From contig NZ_FNFU01000003.1 of the NCBI RefSeq assembly GCF_900101115.1, positions 220,612-284,611 of the forward strand: a stretch of 64,000 bases of DNA, read 5' to 3'. Origin of the DNA: Cryobacterium psychrotolerans (lineage in GTDB: Bacteria > Actinomycetota > Actinomycetes > Actinomycetales > Microbacteriaceae). Under the pieces are notes generated by a model that worked only from the letters and a program-made list of their open reading frames with translations, had not been told where the DNA came from and made no database searches. The number at the start of each line of letters is the position of its first letter. The first letter of the stretch is position 1. The translations under genes were made by a program, and so were the position numbers. This document shows, one piece after another, positions 1-8,377 of the stretch.

Positions 1-66
1 GTGTCACTGGTGTCCGTGTCACTGGTGTCCGTGTCACTGGTGTCCGTGTCACTGGTGTCCGTGTCA
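1..66. repeat. 15-bp minisatellite after hisE, cut by window edge
   Basis: Four identical copies of gtgtcactggtgtcc plus a partial fifth (gtgtcac) run to the edge, so the true copy number is unknown. Read on the minus strand the unit is TGACACGGACACCAG and starts with the hisE stop codon. TGA therefore recurs in the hisE frame every 15 bases, at 64-66, 49-51, 34-36, 19-21 and 4-6. Confidence 0.93.
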
Positions 67-327
67 CAGATGTCGGTAGACGTCGGCCGGGGACAGACCC
101 TTGGCCAGCATGAGAACCTGCAGGTGGTACAGAAGCTGCGAAATTTCTTCCGCGGTTTCATCGTCGCTCTGGTATTCGGCCGCCATCCAGACCTCGGCGG
201 CTTCCTCGACGATCTTCTTGCCAATGGCGTGGACGCCGGCATCCAGCTCGCGCACCGTCCCGGAGCCCTCTGGCCTGGTCAGTGCCTTGTCGCTGAGCTC
301 AGCGAAGAGGTCGTCGAAAGTCTTCAC
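64..327 (-). CDS. hisE: Phosphoribosyl-ATP pyrophosphatase
   Basis: HisE hydrolyses phosphoribosyl-ATP to phosphoribosyl-AMP and pyrophosphate, the second step of histidine synthesis. The 87-residue product is the normal length for a stand-alone actinobacterial HisE. The all-alpha MazG-like fold is shown by the acidic [11 protein letters not shown] helix (residues 41-51) and a second acidic helix, [13 protein letters not shown], which together carry the metal-binding residues. The start is GTG, 12 bases after the rpe stop, with only a weak AAGG upstream, so it is probably translated from the rpe message. A minisatellite containing copies of its stop codon follows directly; hisG, the usual next gene, would lie outside the window. 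Confidence 0.95.
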   Translation of the reverse strand: MKTFDDLFAELSDKALTRPEGSGTVRELDAGVHAIGKKIVEEAAEVWMAAEYQSDDETAEEISQLLYHLQVLMLAKGLSPADVYRHL

Positions 328-339
328 CCTTACAGGGTA

Positions 340-1008
340 CTAGTGCGCGTGGGTGTGTTCGTCCGCCGCGGCCCGCAGGCGGGCGATCTGCTCGGCCGGA
401 TCCGCGGCGTTGAAGACGCTGGAGCCGGCCACGAACGTGTTGGCGCCGGCCTCGGCGGCGATCACGATGGTCTCCTCTGTGATGCCGCCGTCGACTTGCA
501 GCCAGACGTCCAGGCCGCTGGAGCGCACGGCCTCCGCGAGCCGGCTGAGCTTGGGCATCGTCGACGCCATGAAGCTCTGGCCGCCGAAGCCGGGCTCCAC
601 GGTCATCACGAGCACCTGGTCGAATTCGGCCAAAAGCTCGAGGTAGGGCTCCACGTCCGTTCCCGGCTTCAGGGCGATCCCGGCGCGCGCGCCGATCGAG
701 CGCAGCCGCCGGGCGAGGGCGACCGGATCGGGGCTCGCTTCGGCGTGGAAGGTCACCGAGAAGGCGCCGGCCTCCGCGTAGCCCGGAGCCCAGCGCTCGG
801 GGTTCTCGATCATCAGGTGCACATCGAAGGGCAGCGGCGACACCTGCAGCAGACGTTCGACCACGGGCGGGCCGAAGGTCAGGTTCGGCACGAAATGGTT
901 GTCCATGATGTCCACGTGCACGAGGTCGGCGGACGCGATGCGCCCGAGCTCCCGCTCGAGGTTGGCGAAGTCGGCGGCGAGGATGCTCGGATTGATCCGT
1001 GTCGGCAT
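340..1008 (-). CDS. rpe: Ribulose-phosphate 3-epimerase
   Basis: Interconverts ribulose 5-phosphate and xylulose 5-phosphate in the pentose phosphate pathway. The 222-residue TIM barrel has the family signatures: INPSILAADF at the N-terminus, HVDIMDNHFVPN (31-42) with metal-binding His and catalytic Asp, DVHLM (62-66), the VEPGFGGQ phosphate loop and the C-terminal VDGGI with the second catalytic Asp. ATG start. It lies between rsmB and hisE, the same order as in many actinobacteria. A 63-base perfect palindrome separates it from rsmB, so it may be uncoupled from the upstream genes. Confidence 0.97.
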   Translation of the reverse strand: MPTRINPSILAADFANLERELGRIASADLVHVDIMDNHFVPNLTFGPPVVERLLQVSPLPFDVHLMIENPERWAPGYAEAGAFSVTFHAEASPDPVALARRLRSIGARAGIALKPGTDVEPYLELLAEFDQVLVMTVEPGFGGQSFMASTMPKLSRLAEAVRSSGLDVWLQVDGGITEETIVIAAEAGANTFVAGSSVFNAADPAEQIARLRAAADEHTHAH

Positions 1009-1062
1009 GCCTCAACCCTATCCACCCGTTCCCCCGCCCCCCCATCCCCCGCGCTCCCCCCT

Positions 1063-1125
1063 CGCCGAACTGTGAGTTTGGCACCTTCCCGGAGTCCGGG
1101 AAGGTGCCAAACTCACAGTTCGGCG
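1063..1125. repeat. Perfect 31-bp-arm palindrome (copy A of a two-copy family)
   Basis: Every base from 1063 to 1093 pairs with 1095 to 1125 around a single central G at 1094. Each arm contains GAACTGTGAGTTTGGCACCT. The same arm sequence recurs at 24645-24711. There is no U-tract, so it is not a classical intrinsic terminator. It sits between rsmB and rpe, both transcribed leftward. Confidence 0.93.
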
Positions 1126-1143
1126 GGGGGATGGCGAGTCGGT

Positions 1144-2556
1144 TCAGGCGGTGCGCTCCAGCAGGGTGATGAACATGGCGTCGGTGCCGTGCCGGTGCGG
1201 CCAGAGCTGCACGCTCGTTTCGGGCCCGGCGAGGTCGAGCGGCGAGCGACTCAGGCCCTGCACCACGGCGGCGGTGTCGAGGGCGGTCACCCTGCCGGCC
1301 CACTTCTTGAGCGCGGTCGCCACGATCCCCCGGGTCTCGGCGGTGTGCGGGGAGCAGGTGACGTAGGCGAGGATGCCGCCGGGCTTCAGTGCCCCGAGCG
1401 CAGCCTCGATCAGGCCCGACTGCAGATCGGAGAGCTCGGCGACATCCCTGGGCTGTTTGCGCCAGCGTGCCTCCGGGCGGCGGCGGAGCGCGCCGAGTCC
1501 GGTGCACGGCGCGTCGAGGAGGATGCGGTCGAAGGAATCCGGGTGCGTGTCGGCGAACGCGGTGCCGTCCTGCTCCCACACGGGCACAGCGGCCGGGACG
1601 GCCTGCAGCGCCTTCCGCACGAGGGTGGCCCGGGCCGGGACGAGTTCGTTGGCGACGAGCTCGGCGCCGGCGGCGATGGCCTCGGCGGCCAGCAGGGCCG
1701 CCTTGCCGCCGGGGCCGGCGCAGAGGTCGAGCCAGCGTTCGCCCGCCTGCACGGGCCGCGCGCGGCTGAGGGCGAGGGCGGCCAGTTGGGAGCCCTCGTC
1801 CTGCACCCGGATGCGTCCCTCGTGGTCGTTCATGATGTGCACGGGGTCTCCCCCGGCCAGCACGAATCCGGTGGGCGAGAAGGCGTCCGGAACGCCCAGC
1901 CCCGCGGTGTCCTCCGCGGTGGTGAGGCCGGGCAGCGCGACCATGTTCACCCGCGGCGGAGCGTTGTCGGCGGCCAGCAGTTCCTCGAGCTCGCTCTCGC
2001 GGCCCTCGGCCTTGAGCGATTGCCGGAAGGCACGGACCACCCAGGCCGGGTGGGAGTACTCGGCGGCGAGGCGATCATCCGCGCTCGTCGACTGGGCGAG
2101 GATGCGTTCGCGCCATTCCTCGGCGCTGGTGCGCGAGATCGTGCGCAGCACGCCGTTGCAGAAGCCGGTCGCGGCGCGGGACCCCACCTGGCGGGCCTGC
2201 TCGACGGACTCGTTGACGGCAGCGTGGGTGGCGACCCGGGTGGCGAGGAGCTGGTGGGCGCCGAGGCGGAGCACGTCCAGGATGGCGGGGTCGATGGCGC
2301 TGACCGGCCGGCCGGCGGCCTCGGAGATCACCCGGTCGTAGAACCCCTGCATGCGCAGGGTGCCGTAGGTGAGCTCGGTGGCCAGCGCCGCATCCGCCGT
2401 GTTCAGCGCGGCCCTTTTGATCCGCGTGGGCAGCAGCAGGTTGGCGTAGGCGTCGGATTCGCGCACGGCGGCGATGACCTCGTAGGCCACGCGCCTGGCC
2501 GGCTGAACGAAGCCGGACTGGGCCCGGGGCCGCTCGGGGCGATCTGCGCCGCTCAT
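1144..2556 (-). CDS. rsmB: 16S rRNA (cytosine(967)-C(5))-methyltransferase RsmB
   Basis: SAM-dependent m5C methyltransferase of the NOP2/Sun family, acting on 16S rRNA. The 470-residue protein has a NusB-like RNA-binding domain (about 20-150) followed by a Rossmann methyltransferase. Visible motifs are DLCAGPGGK for SAM (277-285), DAPCTGLG with one catalytic Cys (351) and YVTCSPH with the second Cys (401). The ATG at 2554-2556 overlaps the fmt stop as ATGA, which decides this start over an upstream in-frame ATG. Translation is probably coupled to fmt. Confidence 0.95.
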   Translation of the reverse strand: MSGADRPERPRAQSGFVQPARRVAYEVIAAVRESDAYANLLLPTRIKRAALNTADAALATELTYGTLRMQGFYDRVISEAAGRPVSAIDPAILDVLRLGAHQLLATRVATHAAVNESVEQARQVGSRAATGFCNGVLRTISRTSAEEWRERILAQSTSADDRLAAEYSHPAWVVRAFRQSLKAEGRESELEELLAADNAPPRVNMVALPGLTTAEDTAGLGVPDAFSPTGFVLAGGDPVHIMNDHEGRIRVQDEGSQLAALALSRARPVQAGERWLDLCAGPGGKAALLAAEAIAAGAELVANELVPARATLVRKALQAVPAAVPVWEQDGTAFADTHPDSFDRILLDAPCTGLGALRRRPEARWRKQPRDVAELSDLQSGLIEAALGALKPGGILAYVTCSPHTAETRGIVATALKKWAGRVTALDTAAVVQGLSRSPLDLAGPETSVQLWPHRHGTDAMFITLLERTA

Positions 2557-3470
2557 GAGGCGACCACCTCCGTCGCCGCTACGCCACGCCACCAGTCGAT
2601 TGCCTTCATTGCCGTCTTTCCCGCCGGTTGCACGGTGACGAGCTCGAGCGGCTCGGTCCCCGTTCCCACCAGCACGTGCTTGTCGATGTCGCGGATCACG
2701 CCGGCCGCCTGCGGCTGGGCGCCGTAGCTGGGCGCGACCGCGAGGAGTTTCAGCCGGGCGCCGTTCACGATCGTGAACGCGCCGGGTTCCGGCGTCACCC
2801 CGCGCACGCGGTTGTACACCGAGGCGGCGGGAGCCGACCAGTCGATCTGCGCGTCCTCGAGGGTCAGTTTGGGGGCGAGGGTGACCTCGCCGTGCTGCTC
2901 GGCCGCCCGCGCCGTGCCGGCGGCGAGCTCGTTCACGACCGTGCGCAGGAGCCGGGCCCCGCTGAAGCTCAGGGACTCGAGCAGGCCCCCGGCGGTCGTG
3001 TGCCGGCCGATGGGCTCGGCGAGCGTGCGGAAGACGGGTCCGGCGTCGAGTTCGCGGACGAGCTGGAAGACGGCGGCGCCGGTCTCGTCGTCGCCGGCCA
3101 TCACGGCGCGTTGCACGGGGGCGGCTCCGCGCCAGCGCGGCAGCAGGGAGAAGTGCAGGTTGATCCAGCCGAGACGGGGCACGGAGAGCAGAGGTTCCCG
3201 CACCAGGCCGCCGTAGGCCACGATCACGCCGAGGTCGGGCCGCAGGGCTGCGATCTCGGTCGTGGCCGCGTCGCCCAGCCGGTTGGCCTTGATCAGCGGG
3301 ATGCCGAGCGCGGCAGCGGCAGCGGCCGTCGGCGAGGGGGTGAGCACGCGCTTCCGCCCGAGCGGGGCATCCTCCCGGGTGATCACCGCGGCGATCTCGT
3401 GCCCGGAGTCGGCCAGGGCGGTCAGGCTGGGGACGGCGACCTGCGGGGTGCCCGCGAAGACGAGTTTCAT
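2553..3470 (-). CDS. fmt: Methionyl-tRNA formyltransferase
   Basis: Formylates initiator Met-tRNA with 10-formyl-THF. The 305-residue length is typical. The N-terminal Rossmann-like formyltransferase domain starts MKLVFAGTPQVAVPSL, and the catalytic signature NLHFSLLPRWRGAAPVQ spans 104-120 (Asn104, His106), with the catalytic Asp at about 142 in ELDAGP. The C-terminal tRNA-binding OB domain covers about 205-305. The start ATG immediately abuts the priA stop and the end overlaps rsmB by four bases, so priA-fmt-rsmB form one translational unit. Confidence 0.97.
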   Translation of the reverse strand: MKLVFAGTPQVAVPSLTALADSGHEIAAVITREDAPLGRKRVLTPSPTAAAAAALGIPLIKANRLGDAATTEIAALRPDLGVIVAYGGLVREPLLSVPRLGWINLHFSLLPRWRGAAPVQRAVMAGDDETGAAVFQLVRELDAGPVFRTLAEPIGRHTTAGGLLESLSFSGARLLRTVVNELAAGTARAAEQHGEVTLAPKLTLEDAQIDWSAPAASVYNRVRGVTPEPGAFTIVNGARLKLLAVAPSYGAQPQAAGVIRDIDKHVLVGTGTEPLELVTVQPAGKTAMKAIDWWRGVAATEVVAS

Positions 3471-5510
3471 TTAGAGCAGCTCCGGGTCGTCGAATCGTAC
3501 TTTGAGTGTAGGCGCCGCGCGGAAGGCGGCGCCCTTCGGACGGCGGCGCCTGGCGGCGTTGCGCACCACCTGGGCCTTGAGCGCACCGGCCACGTCGTCA
3601 CCGCTGGAGTAGGCGAAGCGCACGATCGCGCGCACCAGGGGCGGCTCCGTGCCGACCGGTCCGAGCACGTCAACGCCCGGGATCTCGGCCAGTTCGGCCA
3701 GCGCCGCGTCCACATCGGCGGCGGCGCCGGTGACGGATGCCGCGCGCACCGCCGGCGGGAACCGCAGTTGCCGCCGGTCGGCCAGCTCGGAGGCCGCGAA
3801 GCCCTCCGGCTGCCAGGTGCTCATCGCCCGGGCGAGTGCCCCGCCCACCTCGGCGAGCATCACGGCGGCGCCGGGCGCGGCGAGGGCCGCGGCGTTGGAC
3901 CACCAGCGCAGAGCGTCTTCACCCACCCGCAGGGACTCCCGGGCCAGCATCCGTTGCCCGTCGAGGAGCAGCACGGCCCGGTAGCCGCCTGCGGGGATCG
4001 GTTCGGCGCCCCTGGTCGCGATCACCAGGGCCGGTTCGGCGCCGAGGTGCTGGATGGGGTGGTCGCCGTCGGCGATGATGATGCGCACGCCGGGGAAGGC
4101 CCGGCCGAGCTCCTCCGCGGTCCTCCCCGCGCCGATCGTGGCGATGCGGAAGATGCGGCCCGTGCAGTGCACGCAGGTCCAGTCGGCGGCGAGTGCGCCG
4201 CACAGGCGGCAGGACGGGGTCGCGCCGACCGAGGCCAGGCCGAGCGGGCCCTGGCACCGGGTGCACCGGGCCGCTTTCTGGCAGCCCTGGCAGGCGAGCA
4301 TGGGCGCGTAGCCGGGGCTGGCCACCTGCACGAGCACGGGGCCCTGCTTGAGCGCCTGACGGGCCGTGTGCCAGGCGGCGGACGGGATGCGGGCGGCCCG
4401 GGCGTACTGGTCGTCGGCGGCCTGGAATTCGGTCGGGATGACGTGGGGGTGCCGGCCCGTCGCCGGATGGACCTCGGCCAGCCAGCCCAGCTCGACGAGG
4501 CGCTGGGCCTCGACGCTGCGCGAGTGGCCGAGCAGCACGAGGGCGCAGCCGGACTGCTCCTGGCGCACGAGGGCCGCATCGCGGGAGTGCGCGTACGGGC
4601 TGAGCGGCTCGGAGTGCAGCGGGTCGCCGTCGTCCCAGAGCGCGATCAGCCCCAGGTCGGCGGCGGGCGCGTAGACGGCGGAGCGGTTGCCGAGGATGAT
4701 CCGCGGCGCGGCGCCGAGGCAGGCCAGGAAGGCGCGGTACCGGTCGGGATTCGGCTGGCGGGCATCCACCCGGCTGACCGAGCCGGCCGGGGCGAGCAGG
4801 TCGAGCGCCGCCTGCACCTGGTCCTGGTCGCGGTAGTCCGGCAGGACCAGGATGGCGGTTCGGCCGGTCTCGAGGGTGGCGACGGCCAGTTCCGCCAGGG
4901 TCTGCGCCCAGTGCCCGATCGACGGGCCCGCCGGCAGGGCGACCAGACTCGGCACCGCGGCGACAGCGAGGCGGCGGCTCTCTGCGATGGCCTCCTCCAG
5001 CACGCCGGCCCCGTACTCGGAGAAGCGCGCGTCGGCCGGGCGCGACGGGACGTCCGACGGCCCGGCCGGCTCGGGGTTCGCCGGCCCGGGGTTCGCCTCG
5101 GCGGCCGGCGCCTGCGCGGCCAGCCACGCCTTCTCCACCCGCACCTGCCGGGGCGGGCAGGCCAGTCGGATGACGTCGCTCGCGTTCCCGGCGGAGCGGT
5201 CGGCGATCCGCCGGGCGAGCTTCCAGACCTCGGGCGTGAGCACCGGCACCGACGAGACGACGGCCTCGATGGGGCTGAGCTTGCCGTGGAAGTCCGCGTC
5301 GGAGCCGCCCGTGTCGGGCGCCGCCGCGTCGATGACCTCGATCAGGTACCCGTCGGCCACCCGGCCGGATGAGCGAAACGGCACCTTGACCCGCACGCCG
5401 GCCACCGCATCCGCGGCGAGCTCGGCCGGGATGCTGTAGTCGAAGAGGTGGTCAAGTTGCGGGAGTGGAGAGTCGATCAGCACCCGCGCCACGAGGCCGG
5501 TGCGTGTCAC
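3471..5510 (-). CDS. priA: PriA-like primosomal protein, helicase motifs degenerate
   Basis: The 679-residue protein matches PriA in its N-terminal DNA-binding domain (VARVLIDSPLPQLDHLFDYS) and in the zinc-binding insert, where eight Cys form four C-x2-C pairs (around CQGC, CTRC, CRLC, CVHC). The ATPase motifs are gone: the Walker A region reads ALPAGPSIGHW without a GKT, and the usual DEEH box is WDDGD. Loss of helicase motifs is known for actinobacterial PriA, so a structural role in replication restart is likelier than unwinding. GTG start; next to fmt and downstream of metK, the usual actinobacterial order. Confidence 0.93.
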   Translation of the reverse strand: MTRTGLVARVLIDSPLPQLDHLFDYSIPAELAADAVAGVRVKVPFRSSGRVADGYLIEVIDAAAPDTGGSDADFHGKLSPIEAVVSSVPVLTPEVWKLARRIADRSAGNASDVIRLACPPRQVRVEKAWLAAQAPAAEANPGPANPEPAGPSDVPSRPADARFSEYGAGVLEEAIAESRRLAVAAVPSLVALPAGPSIGHWAQTLAELAVATLETGRTAILVLPDYRDQDQVQAALDLLAPAGSVSRVDARQPNPDRYRAFLACLGAAPRIILGNRSAVYAPAADLGLIALWDDGDPLHSEPLSPYAHSRDAALVRQEQSGCALVLLGHSRSVEAQRLVELGWLAEVHPATGRHPHVIPTEFQAADDQYARAARIPSAAWHTARQALKQGPVLVQVASPGYAPMLACQGCQKAARCTRCQGPLGLASVGATPSCRLCGALAADWTCVHCTGRIFRIATIGAGRTAEELGRAFPGVRIIIADGDHPIQHLGAEPALVIATRGAEPIPAGGYRAVLLLDGQRMLARESLRVGEDALRWWSNAAALAAPGAAVMLAEVGGALARAMSTWQPEGFAASELADRRQLRFPPAVRAASVTGAAADVDAALAELAEIPGVDVLGPVGTEPPLVRAIVRFAYSSGDDVAGALKAQVVRNAARRRRPKGAAFRAAPTLKVRFDDPELL

Positions 5511-5551
5511 CGAATGCCCTGCGCTGCCCTGTCCGCCCTGCCCCTGACCAG

Positions 5552-6745
5552 TCAGAGCCGTGCTGCGCTTCTCAGGTCGTCGACGCGGTCGAGCCGCTCC
5601 CAGGTGAAGTCGGGCAGCTCCCGGCCGAAGTGGCCGTAGGTCGCCGTCTGGGCGTAGATCGGCCGGAGCAGGTCGAGCGAGGCGATGATGGCACCGGGGC
5701 GCAGGTCGAAAACCTCACGGATGGCGGCGGTGATGTCTTTGTCGGGCAAGGCGCCGGTACCGAACGTTTCCACGTACAGTCCCACCGGCGAGGCCTTGCC
5801 GATCGCGTAGGCGACCTGGATTTCCAGGCGCTCGGCCAGGCCGGCCGCGACGGCGTTCTTCGCTACCCAGCGCATGGCGTAGGCCGCCGAACGATCCACC
5901 TTGGACGGGTCCTTGCCACTGAAGGCTCCCCCGCCGTGCCGGCTCGAGCCACCGTAGGTGTCGATGATGATCTTGCGCCCGGTCAGCCCGGCGTCTCCCT
6001 GGGGGCCGCCGATTTCGAACCGGCCGGTCGGGTTGATCAGGGTGGTGAGATCGGAGGAGTCGAGTTCGACGCGGGCCAGCACGGGCCGGATGACGAGTTC
6101 CTCGACCTCGGCGCGAAGCACCTCCGTCGACACGGACGGGGAGTGCTGGGTGGAGAGCACCACGGTCTCCACCGTGCGCGGGATGATGCCGTCGTAGCCG
6201 ATGGTGACCTGGGTCTTGCCGTCGGGACGCAGGTACTCGAGCTCGCCGGACTTGCGCACGGCCGCCAGCTGTTCGGCGAGGCGGTGGGCGATCCAGATCG
6301 GGATCGGCATCAGCTCGGGGGTTTCCCGGGTGGCATAGCCGAACATGATGCCCTGGTCACCGGCGCCCTGGCGGTCGTAGTCGTCGAGGCTGGACTGCTC
6401 ACGGCGCTCGAAGGCCTCGTCGACGCCCTGGGCGATGTCCGGGGACTGTCCGCCGATGGAAATCTCCACACCGCAGGACCGACCGTCGAACCAGACGTCC
6501 GACGAGTCGTAGCCGATATCGGTGATGCATTTGCGCACGATCGACGGGATCTCGACGTAGGCCTCGGTCGTCACCTCGCCGGCAACGTGCACGAGTCCCG
6601 TCGTGACCAGGGTTTCGACGGCGACGCGGCTGTGCGGGTCTTCGGTCAGGAGCGCATCGAGGATGCTGTCGGAGATCTGGTCGCAGATCTTGTCCGGGTG
6701 GCCCTCGGTGACCGACTCGGAGGTGAAGAGGCGAAGATCGCTCAT
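5552..6745 (-). CDS. metK: S-adenosylmethionine synthetase
   Basis: Makes SAM from methionine and ATP. The 397-residue length is typical. Diagnostic motifs are [13 protein letters not shown] with the substrate-binding His (16), [12 protein letters not shown] (the ATP-binding hexapeptide signature), and [19 protein letters not shown], the lysine-containing phosphate-binding loop. ATG start, 36 bases after coaBC in the same orientation; too little leader remains for a SAM riboswitch. It sits in the rpoZ-coaBC-metK-priA block found across actinobacteria. Confidence 0.98.
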   Translation of the reverse strand: MSDLRLFTSESVTEGHPDKICDQISDSILDALLTEDPHSRVAVETLVTTGLVHVAGEVTTEAYVEIPSIVRKCITDIGYDSSDVWFDGRSCGVEISIGGQSPDIAQGVDEAFERREQSSLDDYDRQGAGDQGIMFGYATRETPELMPIPIWIAHRLAEQLAAVRKSGELEYLRPDGKTQVTIGYDGIIPRTVETVVLSTQHSPSVSTEVLRAEVEELVIRPVLARVELDSSDLTTLINPTGRFEIGGPQGDAGLTGRKIIIDTYGGSSRHGGGAFSGKDPSKVDRSAAYAMRWVAKNAVAAGLAERLEIQVAYAIGKASPVGLYVETFGTGALPDKDITAAIREVFDLRPGAIIASLDLLRPIYAQTATYGHFGRELPDFTWERLDRVDDLRSAARL

Positions 6746-6781
6746 CGGGCCCGTCTCTGTTTCAGGAGAGCCGTGCTCTCG

Positions 6782-8005
6782 TCAATCGGAAGAATGGTGA
6801 TCCGGCGTGCCTGCCCGGACGATCACGTCAAGAATGGAATTGGCCACCGACAATTTCGTGCCGGAAGCCTCATTCACTATATCTCCGCGCCGATCGAGCA
6901 CGACGATGTCGTTACTCTCCGTGGCGATCCCCTGCGACCAGCCGACCCTGTTGAGGACAAGGTAGTCGCAGCCCTTCCGGGCGATCTTGTGCCGTCCCAG
7001 CGCGAGCAGCGCTGCCGGGTCGGCCTCGGTTTCGGCGGCGAATCCGACGATGACGGCCGGCCTGGGCGTTGCCGCGGAGAGGCCGGCGAGGATGTCGGGG
7101 TTCTTGACCAGGTCGAGCCGCAGCGTGTCGCCGGTCTCGTCCTTCTTGATCTTGTCGGTTCGGAGCTCGGCCGGCCGGTAATCGGCGACGGCGGCCGCCA
7201 TGATCACGACGTCGGCCGTCCGTGCGGCGTCCTGGACCGCAGCCTGGAGCTCGAGCGCAGTGCTGACCGAGCGCAGGTCGACACCGGCGGGCGGCGGAAC
7301 CTCGAGGTGGGCCGCGACGAGAGTCACGGATGCCCCGCGGGCCCAGGCCGCCTCAGCGAGGGCGACGCCCTGGCGGCCGCTGGATCGGTTGCCGAGGAAA
7401 CGCACCGGGTCGAGGGGTTCCCGGGTGCCGCCGGCGCTGATCACGATGCGTCGGCCGGCGAGGTCCCGGGGGCCGAGCAGGGCCAGGCCCTCCCGCACGA
7501 TGGCGTCCGGCTCGTCCATCCGCCCGGCACCGGTATCGGTGCCGGTGAGCCGGCCCACGCCGGGCCCGACGATCACGACACCGCGCTCGCGCAGGGTCTT
7601 CACATTGGCGACCGTGGCGGGGTTGTTCCACATCTCGGTGTGCATGGCCGGCGCGATCACGAGCGGCGCCGTGCTGGCCAGGATGGTGTTGCCCAGGAGG
7701 TCGTCGGCCAGGCCGGCGGCGAGCTTCGCGATGGTGTTCGCGGTGGCCGGCGCGACGACGATGAGGTCTGCCGACTGACCGATGGCAACGTGCCGCACCT
7801 CGGCGACGCCCTCGTAGAGGTCGGTGTGCACGGGGTTGCGGGAGATGGCCTCGAGCGTCGGCTTCCCGACGAATCGGAGGGCGGCCTCGGTCGCGACCAC
7901 GTGCACGGAGTGCCCGGCCAACACGAAAGCGCGCACGACGTTGACGGCTTTATACGCAGCGATGCCGCCGGTTATACCGACGACGATCGTGCGAGCTGAC
8001 GACAT
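6782..8005 (-). CDS. coaBC: Bifunctional phosphopantothenoylcysteine decarboxylase / phosphopantothenate-cysteine ligase
   Basis: Two consecutive steps of coenzyme A synthesis. Residues 1-185 form the flavin-dependent CoaC decarboxylase: GITGGIAAYK at the N-terminus, the active-site His in NPVHTDLY, and a PAMHTEMW loop where many homologues have PAMNxxMW. Residues about 186-407 are the CoaB ligase, with SAGGTREPLDPVRFLGNRSS, AAAVADYRP and the KIKK segment. Total length of 407 is normal. ATG start, 27 bases after rpoZ. The Asn-to-His change in the CoaC loop is worth noting but probably lineage-typical. Confidence 0.97.
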   Translation of the reverse strand: MSSARTIVVGITGGIAAYKAVNVVRAFVLAGHSVHVVATEAALRFVGKPTLEAISRNPVHTDLYEGVAEVRHVAIGQSADLIVVAPATANTIAKLAAGLADDLLGNTILASTAPLVIAPAMHTEMWNNPATVANVKTLRERGVVIVGPGVGRLTGTDTGAGRMDEPDAIVREGLALLGPRDLAGRRIVISAGGTREPLDPVRFLGNRSSGRQGVALAEAAWARGASVTLVAAHLEVPPPAGVDLRSVSTALELQAAVQDAARTADVVIMAAAVADYRPAELRTDKIKKDETGDTLRLDLVKNPDILAGLSAATPRPAVIVGFAAETEADPAALLALGRHKIARKGCDYLVLNRVGWSQGIATESNDIVVLDRRGDIVNEASGTKLSVANSILDVIVRAGTPDHHSSD

Positions 8006-8032
8006 CCTGCGCGCTCGAGCGTGGCGGAGCGG

Positions 8033-8290
8033 TTATTCGACGATCGGACGGGAGGTGAGCTTGTCCTCGTTGATTTCGCGCAGGGCGACGGAGAGCGGCT
8101 TGTCGTCGACGGTCGAGTCGACGAGCGGTCCGACGTTGTCGAACAGGCTGCCTTCGTGCAGGTCCGCGTAGTAGTCGTTGATCTGGCGGGCACGCTTGGA
8201 CGCGAAGATCACGAGGGCGTACTTGGAGTCGACCTTGGTGAGGAGGTCGTCGATGGGCGGGTCAATGATGCCTGTTAGCTTGGTGGCCAT
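8033..8290 (-). CDS. rpoZ: RNA polymerase omega subunit
   Basis: The 85-residue product is the small assembly subunit of RNA polymerase. The family core [25 protein letters not shown] is clear: it anchors the C-terminal tail of beta-prime. ATG start preceded by AGGAGTG. It lies between the guanylate kinase gene and coaBC, exactly as in mycobacteria (gmk-rpoZ-dfp-metK). Confidence 0.96.
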   Translation of the reverse strand: MATKLTGIIDPPIDDLLTKVDSKYALVIFASKRARQINDYYADLHEGSLFDNVGPLVDSTVDDKPLSVALREINEDKLTSRPIVE

Positions 8291-8377
8291 TGGGTCACAC
8301 TCCTTTAGAGCTTTTCGTGCAGCGAAATGACTGCGTGCGCATCAGTTCTGACGCGAGGAAACGACGTGAGACGGGCG

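Noticed and set aside
1..66. CRISPR array
   Set aside because: Units are 15 bases with no spacers, and no cas genes are present.
1..5372. Very long open frames on the plus strand opposite hisE-priA and elsewhere
   Set aside because: They are GC-rich shadows of real minus-strand genes: low-complexity Arg/Gly/His-rich translations, no family motifs, no ribosome sites.
6746..6781. SAM riboswitch upstream of metK
   Set aside because: The gap to coaBC is 36 bases, too short for any known class.
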